This document shows, piece by piece, positions 9,227 through 16,894 of a stretch of DNA of 64,000 bases. The position numbers and the translations under genes were made by a program. The notes below the pieces were generated by a model. That model was not told the DNA's origin and searched no databases. It saw nothing but the letters and a program-made list of their open reading frames with translations. The number at the start of each line of letters is the position of its first letter. Position 1 is the first letter of the stretch. The stretch is from positions 186,001-250,000 of the forward strand of contig JAJUGU010000004.1 in assembly GCA_029265815.1 (NCBI GenBank). Reading direction: 5' to 3'. The stretch is from Anaerolineaceae bacterium (GTDB lineage: Bacteria; Chloroflexota; Anaerolineae; Anaerolineales; Anaerolineaceae).

Positions 9227-9578
9227 TCTGTAAGTCCGTTTCAACTTTCCCCTGGATCTTATTGGTAGAATTTTTGGACACTCATCTCTGGCGGAATGAT
9301 CTGCCAATTTTCAAATTGATCGATAAGAGTTTTAATCCACTTGCTCAGAGATTTCACAGGCGTTCCGCATATCCTTTCCAATCAACAGGTCCACTCACCA
9401 CCAATCTTTTACAACGATTCAGAACCTGAGTCTGTAAATCCCTTCCCTCTTCTTGTTTTTTCCTTACTTAGAAGCTCTGATTCTATTTAAATGCAAATCC
9501 AACACTCTATATCAAATAACTTTGATTCGTTGTATGATTGATTTAAGCCGTTTTGATCGGCGGGAAAGGGAAATCACG
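9227..9578. other. 352-base gap, possible degraded gene remnant
   Basis: No convincing gene. On the minus strand two short peptide stretches in different frames (about 9360-9428 and 9260-9360) could be parts of one broken gene, but neither has a recognisable domain or start. A plus-strand frame that runs from inside the GNAT gene to 9429 looks like chance. The right part (about 9450-9578) should carry the promoter of the following membrane-protein gene. Confidence 0.3.
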
Positions 9579-10025
9579 ATGAGCAAGAAGATGATCACAT
9601 CTAGGGTGTTGGCAATTATTGGTACGGTGCTGGTGTGGCTTCCAATTTTGGCAACGCTGGTTACCGGAGTAATTGGATCCATTGCCAGAGACCGCTTGAT
9701 GATGGATTACTTGATGCCGGCTGAACTCGTTCCATTTGCAGCAATCGGTGGTATTGCATTGATCATCAGCGCTATGCTCGCTCAATCGTTGCAGAAATGG
9801 ATCGTCTGGAGTTTTACGGTCATGCTTGCCGCGCTGGTGCTCAGCCAGGTTGTTGCGGTTGTCAGCGGTCTGGCATCCGGCAGGGTTGAAGCAACGGGCA
9901 TCTGGTGGATTTTGGTATTGGGACTGATCATTCTCTACGCACTATCGATGATCATCTTGGGAATTGGCGGAATCAAATTGATCTCTTCCCTTTTCAAGAA
10001 ACCTCAGGAACCTACCGCTGCCTGA
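9579..10025 (+). CDS. Small four-helix integral membrane protein, unrecognised
   Basis: A 148-residue protein with about four hydrophobic helices (residues 8-33, 47-66, 72-97, 105-132) and a short charged C-terminal tail ending KKPQEPTAA. No motif gives a function. The start is set at 9579 because GGGAAAGGGAAA lies just before ATG; the frame remains open upstream but the extra residues do not look like protein. Probably a single inner-membrane protein gene. Confidence 0.6.
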   Translation: MSKKMITSRVLAIIGTVLVWLPILATLVTGVIGSIARDRLMMDYLMPAELVPFAAIGGIALIISAMLAQSLQKWIVWSFTVMLAALVLSQVVAVVSGLASGRVEATGIWWILVLGLIILYALSMIILGIGGIKLISSLFKKPQEPTAA

Positions 10026-10098
10026 TGCGATCAGCTGACTGAATTTATCATCAGACTAATTCTTATTACTGTTGTACAATCTTAAAATTTTTCTATAT

Positions 10099-10128
10099 TT
10101 GACATTTGCCAGTTTTTTACCCTATAAT
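10099..10128 (+). promoter_or_regulatory. Near-consensus sigma70-type promoter of the DUF3597 gene
   Basis: TTGACA at 10099-10104 and TATAAT at 10123-10128 are separated by 18 bases: both hexamers are perfect consensus. Transcription would start near 10135, giving a leader of about 40 bases with GGGAAAGG before the ATG at 10175. This is the strongest-looking promoter in the window and predicts high expression of that small gene. Confidence 0.8.
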
Positions 10129-10174
10129 GAATTAAGCTGTTTGATTTGCATCTTATTTAGGGAAAGGAAATACT

Positions 10175-10624
10175 ATGGGACTATTTGATAAGATACTCGA
10201 GAAACTTGATCTCAAAAAGAAAGAACCTGAGAAAGTTGGCGCGACCACAACTAAGGATTCTCGCCCTGTTGTCACCAAAACACCAACCACCAAGGTAGCC
10301 ACTACTCTTCCGAAGAAAACGATTCCCTCTACCAAAGCCCCCGCTCCAGCTGCCATTCCAGTGGTGGATGTCGTTGCCAAGCTTGAAAAGTTGGCTAAAG
10401 AAAGCAATATGAAGTTGAACTGGAAAACATCGATTGTCGACCTTCTGACCCTCCTGGGCATTGAAAGCACGCTCGAAAATCGCAAGGAACTCGCCAAGGA
10501 ACTTGGCTGCCCGCCCGAAAAAATCGGTGGCGATTACTCCGAAATGAATATGTGGCTTCACAAAACCGTACTGAAAAAGATCGCTGACAACGGCGGCAAT
10601 ATTCCCAAGGAACTCCTCGACTAA
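10175..10624 (+). CDS. DUF3597 domain protein
   Basis: A 149-residue protein: an N-terminal GLFDKILEKLDL helix, a low-complexity Thr/Pro/Ala/Lys linker (residues 24-62), and a C-terminal DUF3597 domain (residues 63-149) with KLNWKTSIVDLLTLLGIES and ELAKELGC...MNMWLHK. This family resembles small helical stress- or peptidoglycan-associated proteins related to LysM-type hypothetical genes, but no function is established. A perfect-consensus promoter and a downstream hairpin make it a self-contained, probably highly expressed unit. Confidence 0.85.
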   Translation: MGLFDKILEKLDLKKKEPEKVGATTTKDSRPVVTKTPTTKVATTLPKKTIPSTKAPAPAAIPVVDVVAKLEKLAKESNMKLNWKTSIVDLLTLLGIESTLENRKELAKELGCPPEKIGGDYSEMNMWLHKTVLKKIADNGGNIPKELLD

Positions 10625-10643
10625 TTACGAACAGTACAATCAT

Positions 10644-10674
10644 CTCCAGCGGGGTGGATTACAGCCCGCTGGAG
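10644..10674 (+). terminator. Rho-independent terminator after the DUF3597 gene
   Basis: A perfect 10-bp stem, CTCCAGCGGG (10644-10653) with CCCGCTGGAG (10665-10674), has an 11-base loop and a T-rich tail (TTTGTTTAT). It lies 20 bases after the stop at 10624. Confidence 0.8.
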
Positions 10675-10804
10675 TTTGTTTATAGGTTGTGCAGGTTTTC
10701 ATCACATTTTAGCTATATCTGATTCCCCTCTTGTTTCAATTGATTTTATAATACAGATTGCTTTTAGTAGCGATCAACCACCGTTGGAGGTTATACAGGT
10801 ATTC

Positions 10805-11638
10805 ATGTTTCAAGAAGAGCTTGAATATATAAAGAAAATCAAATCCGAACATCTTTCACACCAGAAACACCTGATTGATAACCCCCTAAGCTGGTTTGCC
10901 CTCATTGGCCGCTTCCCTCTGAAAGAAGGACACAATCAGTTTGGCAGCCAGGATAGTTTGCTGATCCAAATCCCGAAATTAACTGAGTTTCAGTCCGGTT
11001 CCTTGCTGGTCGAATCTGGCAAAGTTTATATACAGAATACCAACACCAATCAGATCACGGTGAACGGTAATGCACCGGGTTTTGCTCCATTGCGCACAGA
11101 CATTGACGGAGATCCAGATCTCATTGAAGCCGGATCGATTGCTATGCAAGTGATCAGCCGCGCCGGAAGGTTTTTTCTGCGCGTATGGGATAGAGAGTCA
11201 GACGAAGTTAAGAACTTTAGTGGTTTGAAATTTTACCCTGTCAACCCGGCCCTAAAGATCAAGGCGCAATATACTACCTATGATCCGCCCATGCTGCGCA
11301 AAAGGTACAATGCCATTGGCAACGAATTTGATCAACCATACGCAGGGATAGCAAGGTTTTCTATTGAAGGTAAGGATTGTTCATTGATCGCCGAGGAAGA
11401 TGGAGAAGAGCTCCTGTTCAGTTTCACCGATGAAACCCGCCGTGACGAGACCTATCCCGGAGGACGTTACGTTCTAACACAAAAACCAGTTGACGGATGG
11501 GTATCATTGGATTTTAACCTGGCATACAACTGGCCCTGCGCATACACGGCTTTTGCCACCTGCCCATTACCAGACCCACAGAATCACCTAGCCGTAAGAA
11601 TTGAAGCCGGAGAAAAACGATATCACAACGATCATTGA
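10805..11638 (+). CDS. DUF1684 domain protein
   Basis: A 277-residue protein of the DUF1684 family. The C-terminal block is diagnostic: FTDETRRDETYPGGRYV, then DFNLAYNWPCAYTAFATCPLP and a final RIEAGEKRYH. The N-terminal part (PLSWFALIGRFPLKEG) matches the beta-sandwich start of the family. The biochemical role of DUF1684 is unknown. ATG 10805 is chosen by family length; the GGAGG at 10785 is a little far, so the start is tentative. No signal peptide is seen. Confidence 0.85.
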   Translation: MFQEELEYIKKIKSEHLSHQKHLIDNPLSWFALIGRFPLKEGHNQFGSQDSLLIQIPKLTEFQSGSLLVESGKVYIQNTNTNQITVNGNAPGFAPLRTDIDGDPDLIEAGSIAMQVISRAGRFFLRVWDRESDEVKNFSGLKFYPVNPALKIKAQYTTYDPPMLRKRYNAIGNEFDQPYAGIARFSIEGKDCSLIAEEDGEELLFSFTDETRRDETYPGGRYVLTQKPVDGWVSLDFNLAYNWPCAYTAFATCPLPDPQNHLAVRIEAGEKRYHNDH

Positions 11639-11697
11639 TCTGCTGCATAAATTCAATGTGTGCGATCAAAATACCAATCGTGCGTCAACTGGTTGAA

Positions 11698-13143
11698 TTA
11701 CTTTCGGAATATGATGCTTAAATCATCCTGGTAAACCACCTGCCATTGAGAAGACTGCGTCAATTCCCTTGCCAGCCTGCAATCGTCTTCCACGAGAACC
11801 AAATCTGCGCCTGTGGCATCAAGCGCTTGCTCCCAGCCATCCTCGGCAGAATAAATAGACGCAAAATGACTGAAAAATTCCGCCCCGTAAACATCCGCCC
11901 TGCCGTCGATGTAAACCGGGTAGTCTGGATATAACTTCCAAATCAGGTAACCGCCCCAGGTGTAAGAATTAAAGAGCCTCCCGGCCGGTCGGTTCTCAAG
12001 CAGCCAGGTCACCGCGCCAGCCGGGAAGGTTTCAAATTCTTTCTTCGATTGCTCTTGCGGCAAGCGCGAGAGTACCACACCCGCGCCAACAAAAACAGCC
12101 AGAATCAGAACGGTGTTCAACCAGCGAAAGAGCGGTTTACCAGCCTCTTTGCCAGCATTGACCTTAATGCTAGTGGCGATCAAATCAGCCAGGATGGGCG
12201 CTGAAGCAATTGCGAACAATGGAATGTGACGCACAGAACGAAATGCCGCAAAGGTTGCCACAACCACGAGCAGAATTCGCGTCAAAGAAACAGATTTTTT
12301 TCCAGCCGATCCGAATCCGATCAGAGACAGCACCAGCAGACCAAAAGGAAGCCAGATTAAATTGTGAAAATCTGGTGAAAACCATTCCACAATCAACTCC
12401 TGCATCGCCGGGTCAGATATGGTTTGAAAAGGGTAAATCAAGATTTTGTATGAGTTAGGGTTAATAAGCGCTGCCAGGGTACATAGAATGACTGTTCCGA
12501 ATAATGAAAAGCTAGGAGACCAGGATTCCTTTCTTTTTACTTCACCTTTTTTAGTTCCTGCCAGGAGGGTCAACAGATTCCCTGCAAGGTAGATACCGAT
12601 GATCCCAATGCCTATGATGAACCCGCCATGCAGATTGACCCATAAAACCATGATCAGCGGCATGGCGATCAACCACTTAACCTTCCGATCCTTTTCGTAA
12701 TTATCTAACAGAAAGAGGAAAATACTCGTCAACAGCAATGAAATCATCTGCGGGCGAATTCCCCAGAGCGGCGCAGATGCAACCGCACCGATGAATACCA
12801 CAAAACCCGCAATGTACGGTCGAGAAGCCTCACCAGCTCGAAGAAAGGCGAAATAGAATGCCGCGGTGATCACTGCTGAGAAGAGAGAAATAAGCGGTAT
12901 CATACCCAGCTTTTCATAGATCAGGTAGAGAATGCTTTCAGTCAACCATTCATGCGCGATCCATTCCTTGCCAATCATGGTAGACGAATACAGATCAGCG
13001 TGCGGTATCGTGCCAGTCTCAATGATCTGTTTACCGGTTTGCAGGTGCCACCATAAATCAGGGTCACCCGCCGGGCGTAAAGCAGCAATAAATATGCCGC
13101 CAAATAAAATCATTAAGAAAACATGCCTGGGAAGGATTTTCAT
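11698..13143 (-). CDS. Polytopic membrane protein, GT-C/dolichyl-mannose-transferase-like
   Basis: A 481-residue protein with roughly 10-11 hydrophobic helices and an extracytoplasmic C-terminal domain (about residues 370-481). The first loop carries GDPDLWWHLQTGKQI, with an Asp pair and aromatic residues like the catalytic loop of GT-C glycosyltransferases, and the tail has FNSYTWGGYLIW and YIDGRADVYG. Such genes are usually annotated as hypothetical membrane proteins; a glycosyl-transfer role is inference. An extended -10 box sits ten bases before the ATG, with no Shine-Dalgarno, suggesting a leaderless transcript. Confidence 0.65.
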   Translation of the reverse strand: MKILPRHVFLMILFGGIFIAALRPAGDPDLWWHLQTGKQIIETGTIPHADLYSSTMIGKEWIAHEWLTESILYLIYEKLGMIPLISLFSAVITAAFYFAFLRAGEASRPYIAGFVVFIGAVASAPLWGIRPQMISLLLTSIFLFLLDNYEKDRKVKWLIAMPLIMVLWVNLHGGFIIGIGIIGIYLAGNLLTLLAGTKKGEVKRKESWSPSFSLFGTVILCTLAALINPNSYKILIYPFQTISDPAMQELIVEWFSPDFHNLIWLPFGLLVLSLIGFGSAGKKSVSLTRILLVVVATFAAFRSVRHIPLFAIASAPILADLIATSIKVNAGKEAGKPLFRWLNTVLILAVFVGAGVVLSRLPQEQSKKEFETFPAGAVTWLLENRPAGRLFNSYTWGGYLIWKLYPDYPVYIDGRADVYGAEFFSHFASIYSAEDGWEQALDATGADLVLVEDDCRLARELTQSSQWQVVYQDDLSIIFRK

Positions 13144-13153
13144 ACTGGGTATT

Positions 13154-13162
13154 ATTCTAGCA
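13154..13162 (-). promoter_or_regulatory. Extended -10 element placed for a leaderless transcript
   Basis: Read on the minus strand, TGC-TAGAAT ends ten bases before the ATG of the polytopic membrane protein. Transcription normally starts about seven bases after the -10 hexamer, which leaves almost no leader. No purine-rich ribosome site separates it from the ATG. Confidence 0.5.
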
Positions 13163-13237
13163 TAATCAATGATGCGTTTTTCTCAACCCGTGTACAATCA
13201 ATTTGTAAATAATTAACACCAGGAGACCTTGCAAAAA

Positions 13238-13747
13238 ATGGTGAATCTGCGGGTTATTCATGGTGACATCACCACTCTTCCGGTCGAAGCAATCGTTAAT
13301 GCAGCTAATTCAACATTGCTCGGCGGTGGTGGAGTGGATGGAGCCATTCACCGGGCGGCAGGTCCAGGATTGCTGCACGAATGCCGGCAGCTTGGCGGCT
13401 GCCCAACCGGCGAAGCCAGGATCACCGGTGGATACAACCTTCCGGCAAAGTATGTGATCCACACGGTTGGACCCGTTTGGCGTGGGGGATCTCATGGCGA
13501 AGCAGAGCTGCTGACCGCTTGCTATATACACTCCCTTGAAATCGCAGCCAGTAAAGGCCTCGCGTCAATTGCTTTTCCCTGTATCAGTACCGGAATTTAT
13601 GGTTATCCACATCAGCTTGCTGCTGAAATTGCCGTGGCAGCTGTACGAGAGTTCACTGCTGCAGCCACATCAATATCAGAGATCATTTTTTGCTGTTTCA
13701 CTGAGGAAGACTATCGCATCTATACAGATATTCTCGCTCACCAGTAA
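13238..13747 (+). CDS. Macro domain protein (O-acetyl-ADP-ribose deacetylase-like)
   Basis: A 169-residue single macro domain. [37 protein letters not shown] holds the ADP-ribose pocket (Asp in GDIT, Asn-Ala-Ala-Asn, and the Gly-rich loop with Asp), and [14 protein letters not shown] is the second phosphate loop. Members such as YmdB deacetylate O-acetyl-ADP-ribose or remove ADP-ribose from proteins. AGGAGA lies 11 bases before ATG 13238; a TTG at 13229 is too close to it. Cytoplasmic, probably monocistronic. Confidence 0.9.
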   Translation: MVNLRVIHGDITTLPVEAIVNAANSTLLGGGGVDGAIHRAAGPGLLHECRQLGGCPTGEARITGGYNLPAKYVIHTVGPVWRGGSHGEAELLTACYIHSLEIAASKGLASIAFPCISTGIYGYPHQLAAEIAVAAVREFTAAATSISEIIFCCFTEEDYRIYTDILAHQ

Positions 13748-13750
13748 ATC

Positions 13751-13779
13751 TTGTATGAAGAGAATACTGCTGATAAAAT
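13751..13779 (+). promoter_or_regulatory. Candidate sigma70-type promoter of the tat cluster
   Basis: TTGTAT (13751-13756) and TAAAAT (13774-13779) are separated by 17 bases, 39 bases before the tatC ATG. It starts right after the macro-domain gene and is the only good candidate ahead of tatC. Confidence 0.5.
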
Positions 13780-13818
13780 AATTATTCAACAAATTCGATC
13801 ACATTATCGAGACTGATT

Positions 13819-14556
13819 ATGGAAGATGAATCCCCGAGGATGACATTCTTAGGTCACATCAATGAGTTGCGCAGGCGTCTTCTCGTATGCGTGATTGCTC
13901 TGGCAGTGGCAATTATCGCCAGTTTTGCCTTCAGCCAAAAAATCGCGGAATTCCTTGCGGAACCAATCGGTGGCCTTTCAGCAATGTCATCCATCGACGT
14001 GACTGAAAATGTCTCGGCCTTCATGAAAATCTCGCTGCTCACCGGTGTGGTGATTGCTTTTCCGATCGTTCTCTTTGAGATCATCGCCTTCATCATGCCA
14101 GGCCTTACCCCCAAAGAACGCAAGTGGATCTGGGTGGTGATTCCTTTCGCTACCGTGTTTTTTGTTAGCGGAGTGGCGTTCTCATACTTCTTTATGCTTC
14201 CAACAGCGCTTCCTTTTTTATTGAACTTCATGGGTATCTCAACCGCGCCTCGTCCCAGCACATATTTCGGATTTGTTTTAAACCTGATGTTCTGGGTTGG
14301 AATTTGTTTTGAGATGCCCTTGATCTTTTATGTTTTAGCCCGGCTTCACGTCGTTTCTGCAAAGCAACTCGCTAAACAGTGGCGCATTGCGCTCCTTGCG
14401 TCAGCAGTGTTGGCTGCGCTCATCACCCCCACGCCAGATCCAGTGAACATGGGTTTAATGACACTTCCTCTCTTCTTGCTTTACCTCCTCAGTATCATTT
14501 TCGCTTATGCTGCATGGCGGCCCAAAAAAGAAACCGCGGAAGAAAATGTTGGGTAA
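13819..14556 (+). CDS. tatC: Sec-independent translocase subunit TatC
   Basis: A 245-residue protein with six membrane helices. The N-terminus MTFLGHINELRRRLL is the conserved cytoplasmic segment that binds the twin-arginine signal, and the first periplasmic loop has the family's conserved proline-rich FLAEPIGGL segment. TPTPDPVNM near residue 200 is also typical. TatC is the receptor of the Tat system, which exports folded proteins with their cofactors. It is followed by tatA and tatB. Likely clients in this window are the metallophosphoesterase at 27510 and the DUF4405 cytochrome at 39808. Confidence 0.96.
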   Translation: MEDESPRMTFLGHINELRRRLLVCVIALAVAIIASFAFSQKIAEFLAEPIGGLSAMSSIDVTENVSAFMKISLLTGVVIAFPIVLFEIIAFIMPGLTPKERKWIWVVIPFATVFFVSGVAFSYFFMLPTALPFLLNFMGISTAPRPSTYFGFVLNLMFWVGICFEMPLIFYVLARLHVVSAKQLAKQWRIALLASAVLAALITPTPDPVNMGLMTLPLFLLYLLSIIFAYAAWRPKKETAEENVG

Positions 14557-14634
14557 TTTCATCCCATTGCCGGGGCCGAATATTCCCCGTGTAAAGGGTA
14601 GTAAAATAAGAATATATTATTAAGGAGTAAGAAT

Positions 14635-14826
14635 ATGCCATTCAGACTAGGTGTTCCTGAATTAATCATCATCCTCGTAATCGTTATTCTCCTGTTCGGT
14701 GTCGGCCGTGTCACTAAACTTGGCGGAGAGCTCGGCAGCGCGATCAAGTCTTTCCGTAAAGGAATCAAAGACGAGGACAAATCCGACGCTAAGACCGAAG
14801 AAAAAGAAGAGACTAAATCAGAATAA
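14635..14826 (+). CDS. tatA: Twin-arginine translocase subunit TatA
   Basis: A 63-residue protein: one N-terminal membrane helix (residues 5-20), the Phe-Gly hinge (LLFGVGRV), an amphipathic helix with [16 protein letters not shown], and a charged tail of Lys/Glu. TatA multimerises to form the passage for folded proteins. AAGGAGTAAGAAT precedes the ATG. It lies 78 bases after tatC and 68 bases before the tatB-like gene, consistent with one transcription unit. Confidence 0.93.
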   Translation: MPFRLGVPELIIILVIVILLFGVGRVTKLGGELGSAIKSFRKGIKDEDKSDAKTEEKEETKSE

Positions 14827-14894
14827 CGTCTCGATCATCCCTGGTATCTACGGGAATTAAAGTAATCCTTACTTCTGATTGAAAGTATCGATGT

Positions 14895-15314
14895 ATGAAA
14901 TTCTTTAACCTCGGTCTGTCTGAGATTATCTTCATTATCATTATCGCCCTGATCATTTTTGGCCCTGAGAATATGGTTAAAACAGCCAAAGATGCAGGCA
15001 AACTGGTCCGCAAGATGACCAAATCACCCTATTGGAAAGAAGTCTGGGCGACCAAACGAGAATTGAATGAATTACCAAAAATGCTGGTTAAGGAAGCGGA
15101 ACTCGATGAAACAATCCGAGACCTGAACAAGGAAACTCAGAAAATGTCCAGCTCGGTGACCGCCTCGGTAACAGAATTAATCAAAGAGGTTGAAGAACCA
15201 ATCAAGAAAACAGATGGCGAGCTGAAGAGAGAAACTGCCGCCCTTACCCCTCAACCTGAAAAAGCAGTCTCAACAGACGAGGGAGCAGCAGAAGAAGATA
15301 AGAAATCTTCGTAA
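14895..15314 (+). CDS. tatB: TatB-like subunit of the twin-arginine translocase
   Basis: A 139-residue protein with an N-terminal membrane helix (residues 8-22), the FGPENM hinge containing the Gly-Pro typical of TatB, an amphipathic helix and a long charged, partly coiled-coil C-terminal region. In TatABC systems TatB partners TatC in signal-peptide recognition. Assignment to TatB rather than a second TatA rests on the Gly-Pro hinge and the longer tail. Two hairpins follow the stop. Confidence 0.8.
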   Translation: MKFFNLGLSEIIFIIIIALIIFGPENMVKTAKDAGKLVRKMTKSPYWKEVWATKRELNELPKMLVKEAELDETIRDLNKETQKMSSSVTASVTELIKEVEEPIKKTDGELKRETAALTPQPEKAVSTDEGAAEEDKKSS

Positions 15315-15330
15315 AAAAATTAAAAATCTA

Positions 15331-15356
15331 AGGACAGGGTTTTTTAACCCTGTCCT
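15331..15356 (+). terminator. Terminator hairpin after the tat cluster
   Basis: A perfect 11-bp inverted repeat, AGGACAGGGTT (15331-15341) with AACCCTGTCCT (15346-15356), has a TTTT loop and lies 17 bases after the tatB stop. The tail is only weakly T-rich on the plus strand, but the position and stem strength suit a terminator. Confidence 0.7.
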
Positions 15357-15369
15357 ATTCTGTTAAATA

Positions 15370-15405
15370 AAAAGAGGTCTTAAGAATCAACTCGAGACCT
15401 CTTTT
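15370..15405. terminator. Bidirectional terminator between tatB and the pentaheme cytochrome gene
   Basis: AAAAGAGGTCT (15370-15380) pairs with AGACCTCTTTT (15395-15405), giving an 11-bp stem with a 14-base loop. A-run and T-run ends let it work on both strands. It separates the convergent tat cluster and cytochrome gene (stop at 15424). Confidence 0.75.
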
Positions 15406-15423
15406 CGAAAGATCAAAGTAATA

Positions 15424-16023
15424 TCAATCGATCGTACCCCGGGGTTCGATCTCTTCACCGACCATCCGCTGACCACCGTTATCGTGGCAGCTTGAACAGA
15501 AATCGATCTGGTCACCGTGAGACACATGACAGGTTTTACAATCCAACTGACCATTATGATTCTTGTGTGGATTTTTCGCCAGAAAATCAGTGGAATTGGC
15601 TAAATGCTCATAGCTGATGTGGCATTTCAGACAGAGGTCATTGCCATAGCTGACTGGAAGTAACTTTCCTTCACTGTCCACAGTATAGTTGCCCAAAACA
15701 AATTTAATCCCACTGCTGATTTCAGCCTGAACCGGATAATCATGACACTCCTTGCATTCCACTCCCGCTTGATAGTGAACATTATCCAGGTCGTTACTTG
15801 TCAAATAAGAAGTAACGTTGGGTTCCATGATGTGGCAGGTGGCGCAGAACTCAGGGCTGGTGTTGGAAAGGTGAATCAGGTACCCGCCTCCTGCTCCTCC
15901 TGCAACAACGAGCACCAGCACAATAATCCCAATGATGGTCCAAACGCCCTTTTTCTTGTTTTTCTTTTTTAGTTCATCGGCCGGGGGAATTTCTTTATTC
16001 TCAACAGGTAGATTTTCAGTCAT
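15424..16023 (-). CDS. Pentaheme NrfH/NapC-like membrane-anchored cytochrome c
   Basis: A 199-residue protein: charged N-terminus, one membrane helix (residues 26-50), then an exported domain with five CxxCH haem motifs at residues 60, 90, 131, 162 and 176. The first is CATCHIM, the CxxCHxM pattern of NrfH, where Met ligates the first haem. NrfH/NapC proteins take electrons from quinol and pass them to periplasmic reductases; most have four haems and about 160 residues, so the fifth site is extra. No nrfA or other reductase is adjacent. It diverges from the ccm operon, whose products would mature it. AGAAAGGATC lies before the ATG. Confidence 0.85.
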   Translation of the reverse strand: MTENLPVENKEIPPADELKKKNKKKGVWTIIGIIVLVLVVAGGAGGGYLIHLSNTSPEFCATCHIMEPNVTSYLTSNDLDNVHYQAGVECKECHDYPVQAEISSGIKFVLGNYTVDSEGKLLPVSYGNDLCLKCHISYEHLANSTDFLAKNPHKNHNGQLDCKTCHVSHGDQIDFCSSCHDNGGQRMVGEEIEPRGTID

Positions 16024-16336
16024 GAGATACGATCCTTTCTAAAATCTATTGAGCATTGGCTAATAAAAAACCATCCAAACCATAAAATCATTTAAACCAA
16101 AACATGTGGATAGTTTTAATGAGCGAATCGTTCTACTTTACGGAATTATATTTTATTCTACTATAAATTCACTGACAGACAATAATTAATTATTTGGTCA
16201 AAACAAAAAAATTGTCTATACTTTTGATACTGCGCCTGGTGCGAAAAACGCACCTTCATTTAAACAACGGTAAAGTTGTTTGTTATAATGGAACATCAAT
16301 CAGTCTGTCAGCGACTGAAAGTTTATCGGAGCAATT
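16024..16336. other. 313-base divergent regulatory region between the pentaheme cytochrome and ccmE
   Basis: No gene. It holds the outward-facing promoters. A hairpin GGTGCG-AAAAA-CGCACC lies at 16238-16254. Next is an inverted repeat AAACAAC (16262-16268) / GTTGTTT (16275-16281), which ends three bases before TATAAT (16284-16289), the best -10 box for the ccm operon. The repeat covers the -35/spacer region, so a repressor or activator bound there could control ccm expression. No exact FNR box (TTGAT-N4-ATCAA) was found. Confidence 0.5.
16262..16289 (+). promoter_or_regulatory. Putative operator plus -10 box for the ccm operon
   Basis: The 7-bp perfect inverted repeat AAACAAC-N6-GTTGTTT lies immediately upstream of TATAAT (16284-16289), where the -35 and spacer would be. 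No good -35 hexamer is present at 17 bases, as expected for an activator-dependent promoter. Transcription would start near 16296, about 40 bases before the ccmE TTG. Confidence 0.45.
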
Positions 16337-16870
16337 TTGAGCAACAATACTACTCTTCCCCAAAATCGATCGAAAGAAAACCCCGCTTTTAAGATCAACA
16401 AGTTCGTAATTGGCGGTGTCTTACTACTGGCAGCAGTTGTTGTTCTGGTGGTTACCAGCCTTAAAGGAAATGCACAATACTACCTCACGGTGGATGAATT
16501 ACTGGCAAGCCCACCGGGGCAATATTCAAACGTGCGCGTTTCTGGGGTGGTATTGGGCGACACGATCGAATATGACGCGCAGCATCAGGTGCTGAAATTC
16601 ACTATTGCCAACATACCCGGCGACAACGCTGTGATTGAAGAAATGGGTGGTATCGCACAGGTATTGCACAATGCTTCCACCGATCCTTCTGCATCGCGCC
16701 TTCAAATCGAATATCATGATGTTAAACCAGATTTATTAAAAAATGAAGCTCAGGCCATCGTCACCGGTCAGTTAGGTGTAGACGGTGTCTTCTACGCTGA
16801 GGAATTATTACTGAAATGTCCTTCCAAGTACGAAGAAGGACTCCCTGAACAAAGTCAAAATTCGAGGTAA
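16337..16870 (+). CDS. ccmE: Haem chaperone CcmE, Cys-type (CxxxY)
   Basis: A 177-residue periplasmic haem chaperone with an N-terminal anchor (residues 22-41) and the CcmE beta-barrel. CcmE carries haem covalently from CcmABCD to the haem lyase. In most bacteria the attachment residue is His in HxxxY; here the same place reads Cys-Pro-Ser-Lys-Tyr, with C161 and Y165, so this belongs to the rarer CxxxY type known from some deltaproteobacteria and archaea. The likely start is TTG at 16337 after CGGAGC; no ATG is available at a suitable distance. It is the first gene of the ccm operon. Confidence 0.93.
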   Translation: MSNNTTLPQNRSKENPAFKINKFVIGGVLLLAAVVVLVVTSLKGNAQYYLTVDELLASPPGQYSNVRVSGVVLGDTIEYDAQHQVLKFTIANIPGDNAVIEEMGGIAQVLHNASTDPSASRLQIEYHDVKPDLLKNEAQAIVTGQLGVDGVFYAEELLLKCPSKYEEGLPEQSQNSR

Positions 16871-16894
16871 TCAACCTCCACTCAAGGAAATCCC

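Noticed and set aside
9190-9429. Plus-strand frame running out of the GNAT gene end
   Set aside because: It overlaps the GNAT coding end, has no ribosome site and no recognisable domain; chance frame.
16100-16290. FNR/CRP-type box in the ccm promoter region
   Set aside because: No TTGAT-N4-ATCAA or TGTGA-N6-TCACA palindrome; the repeat found has a different sequence.
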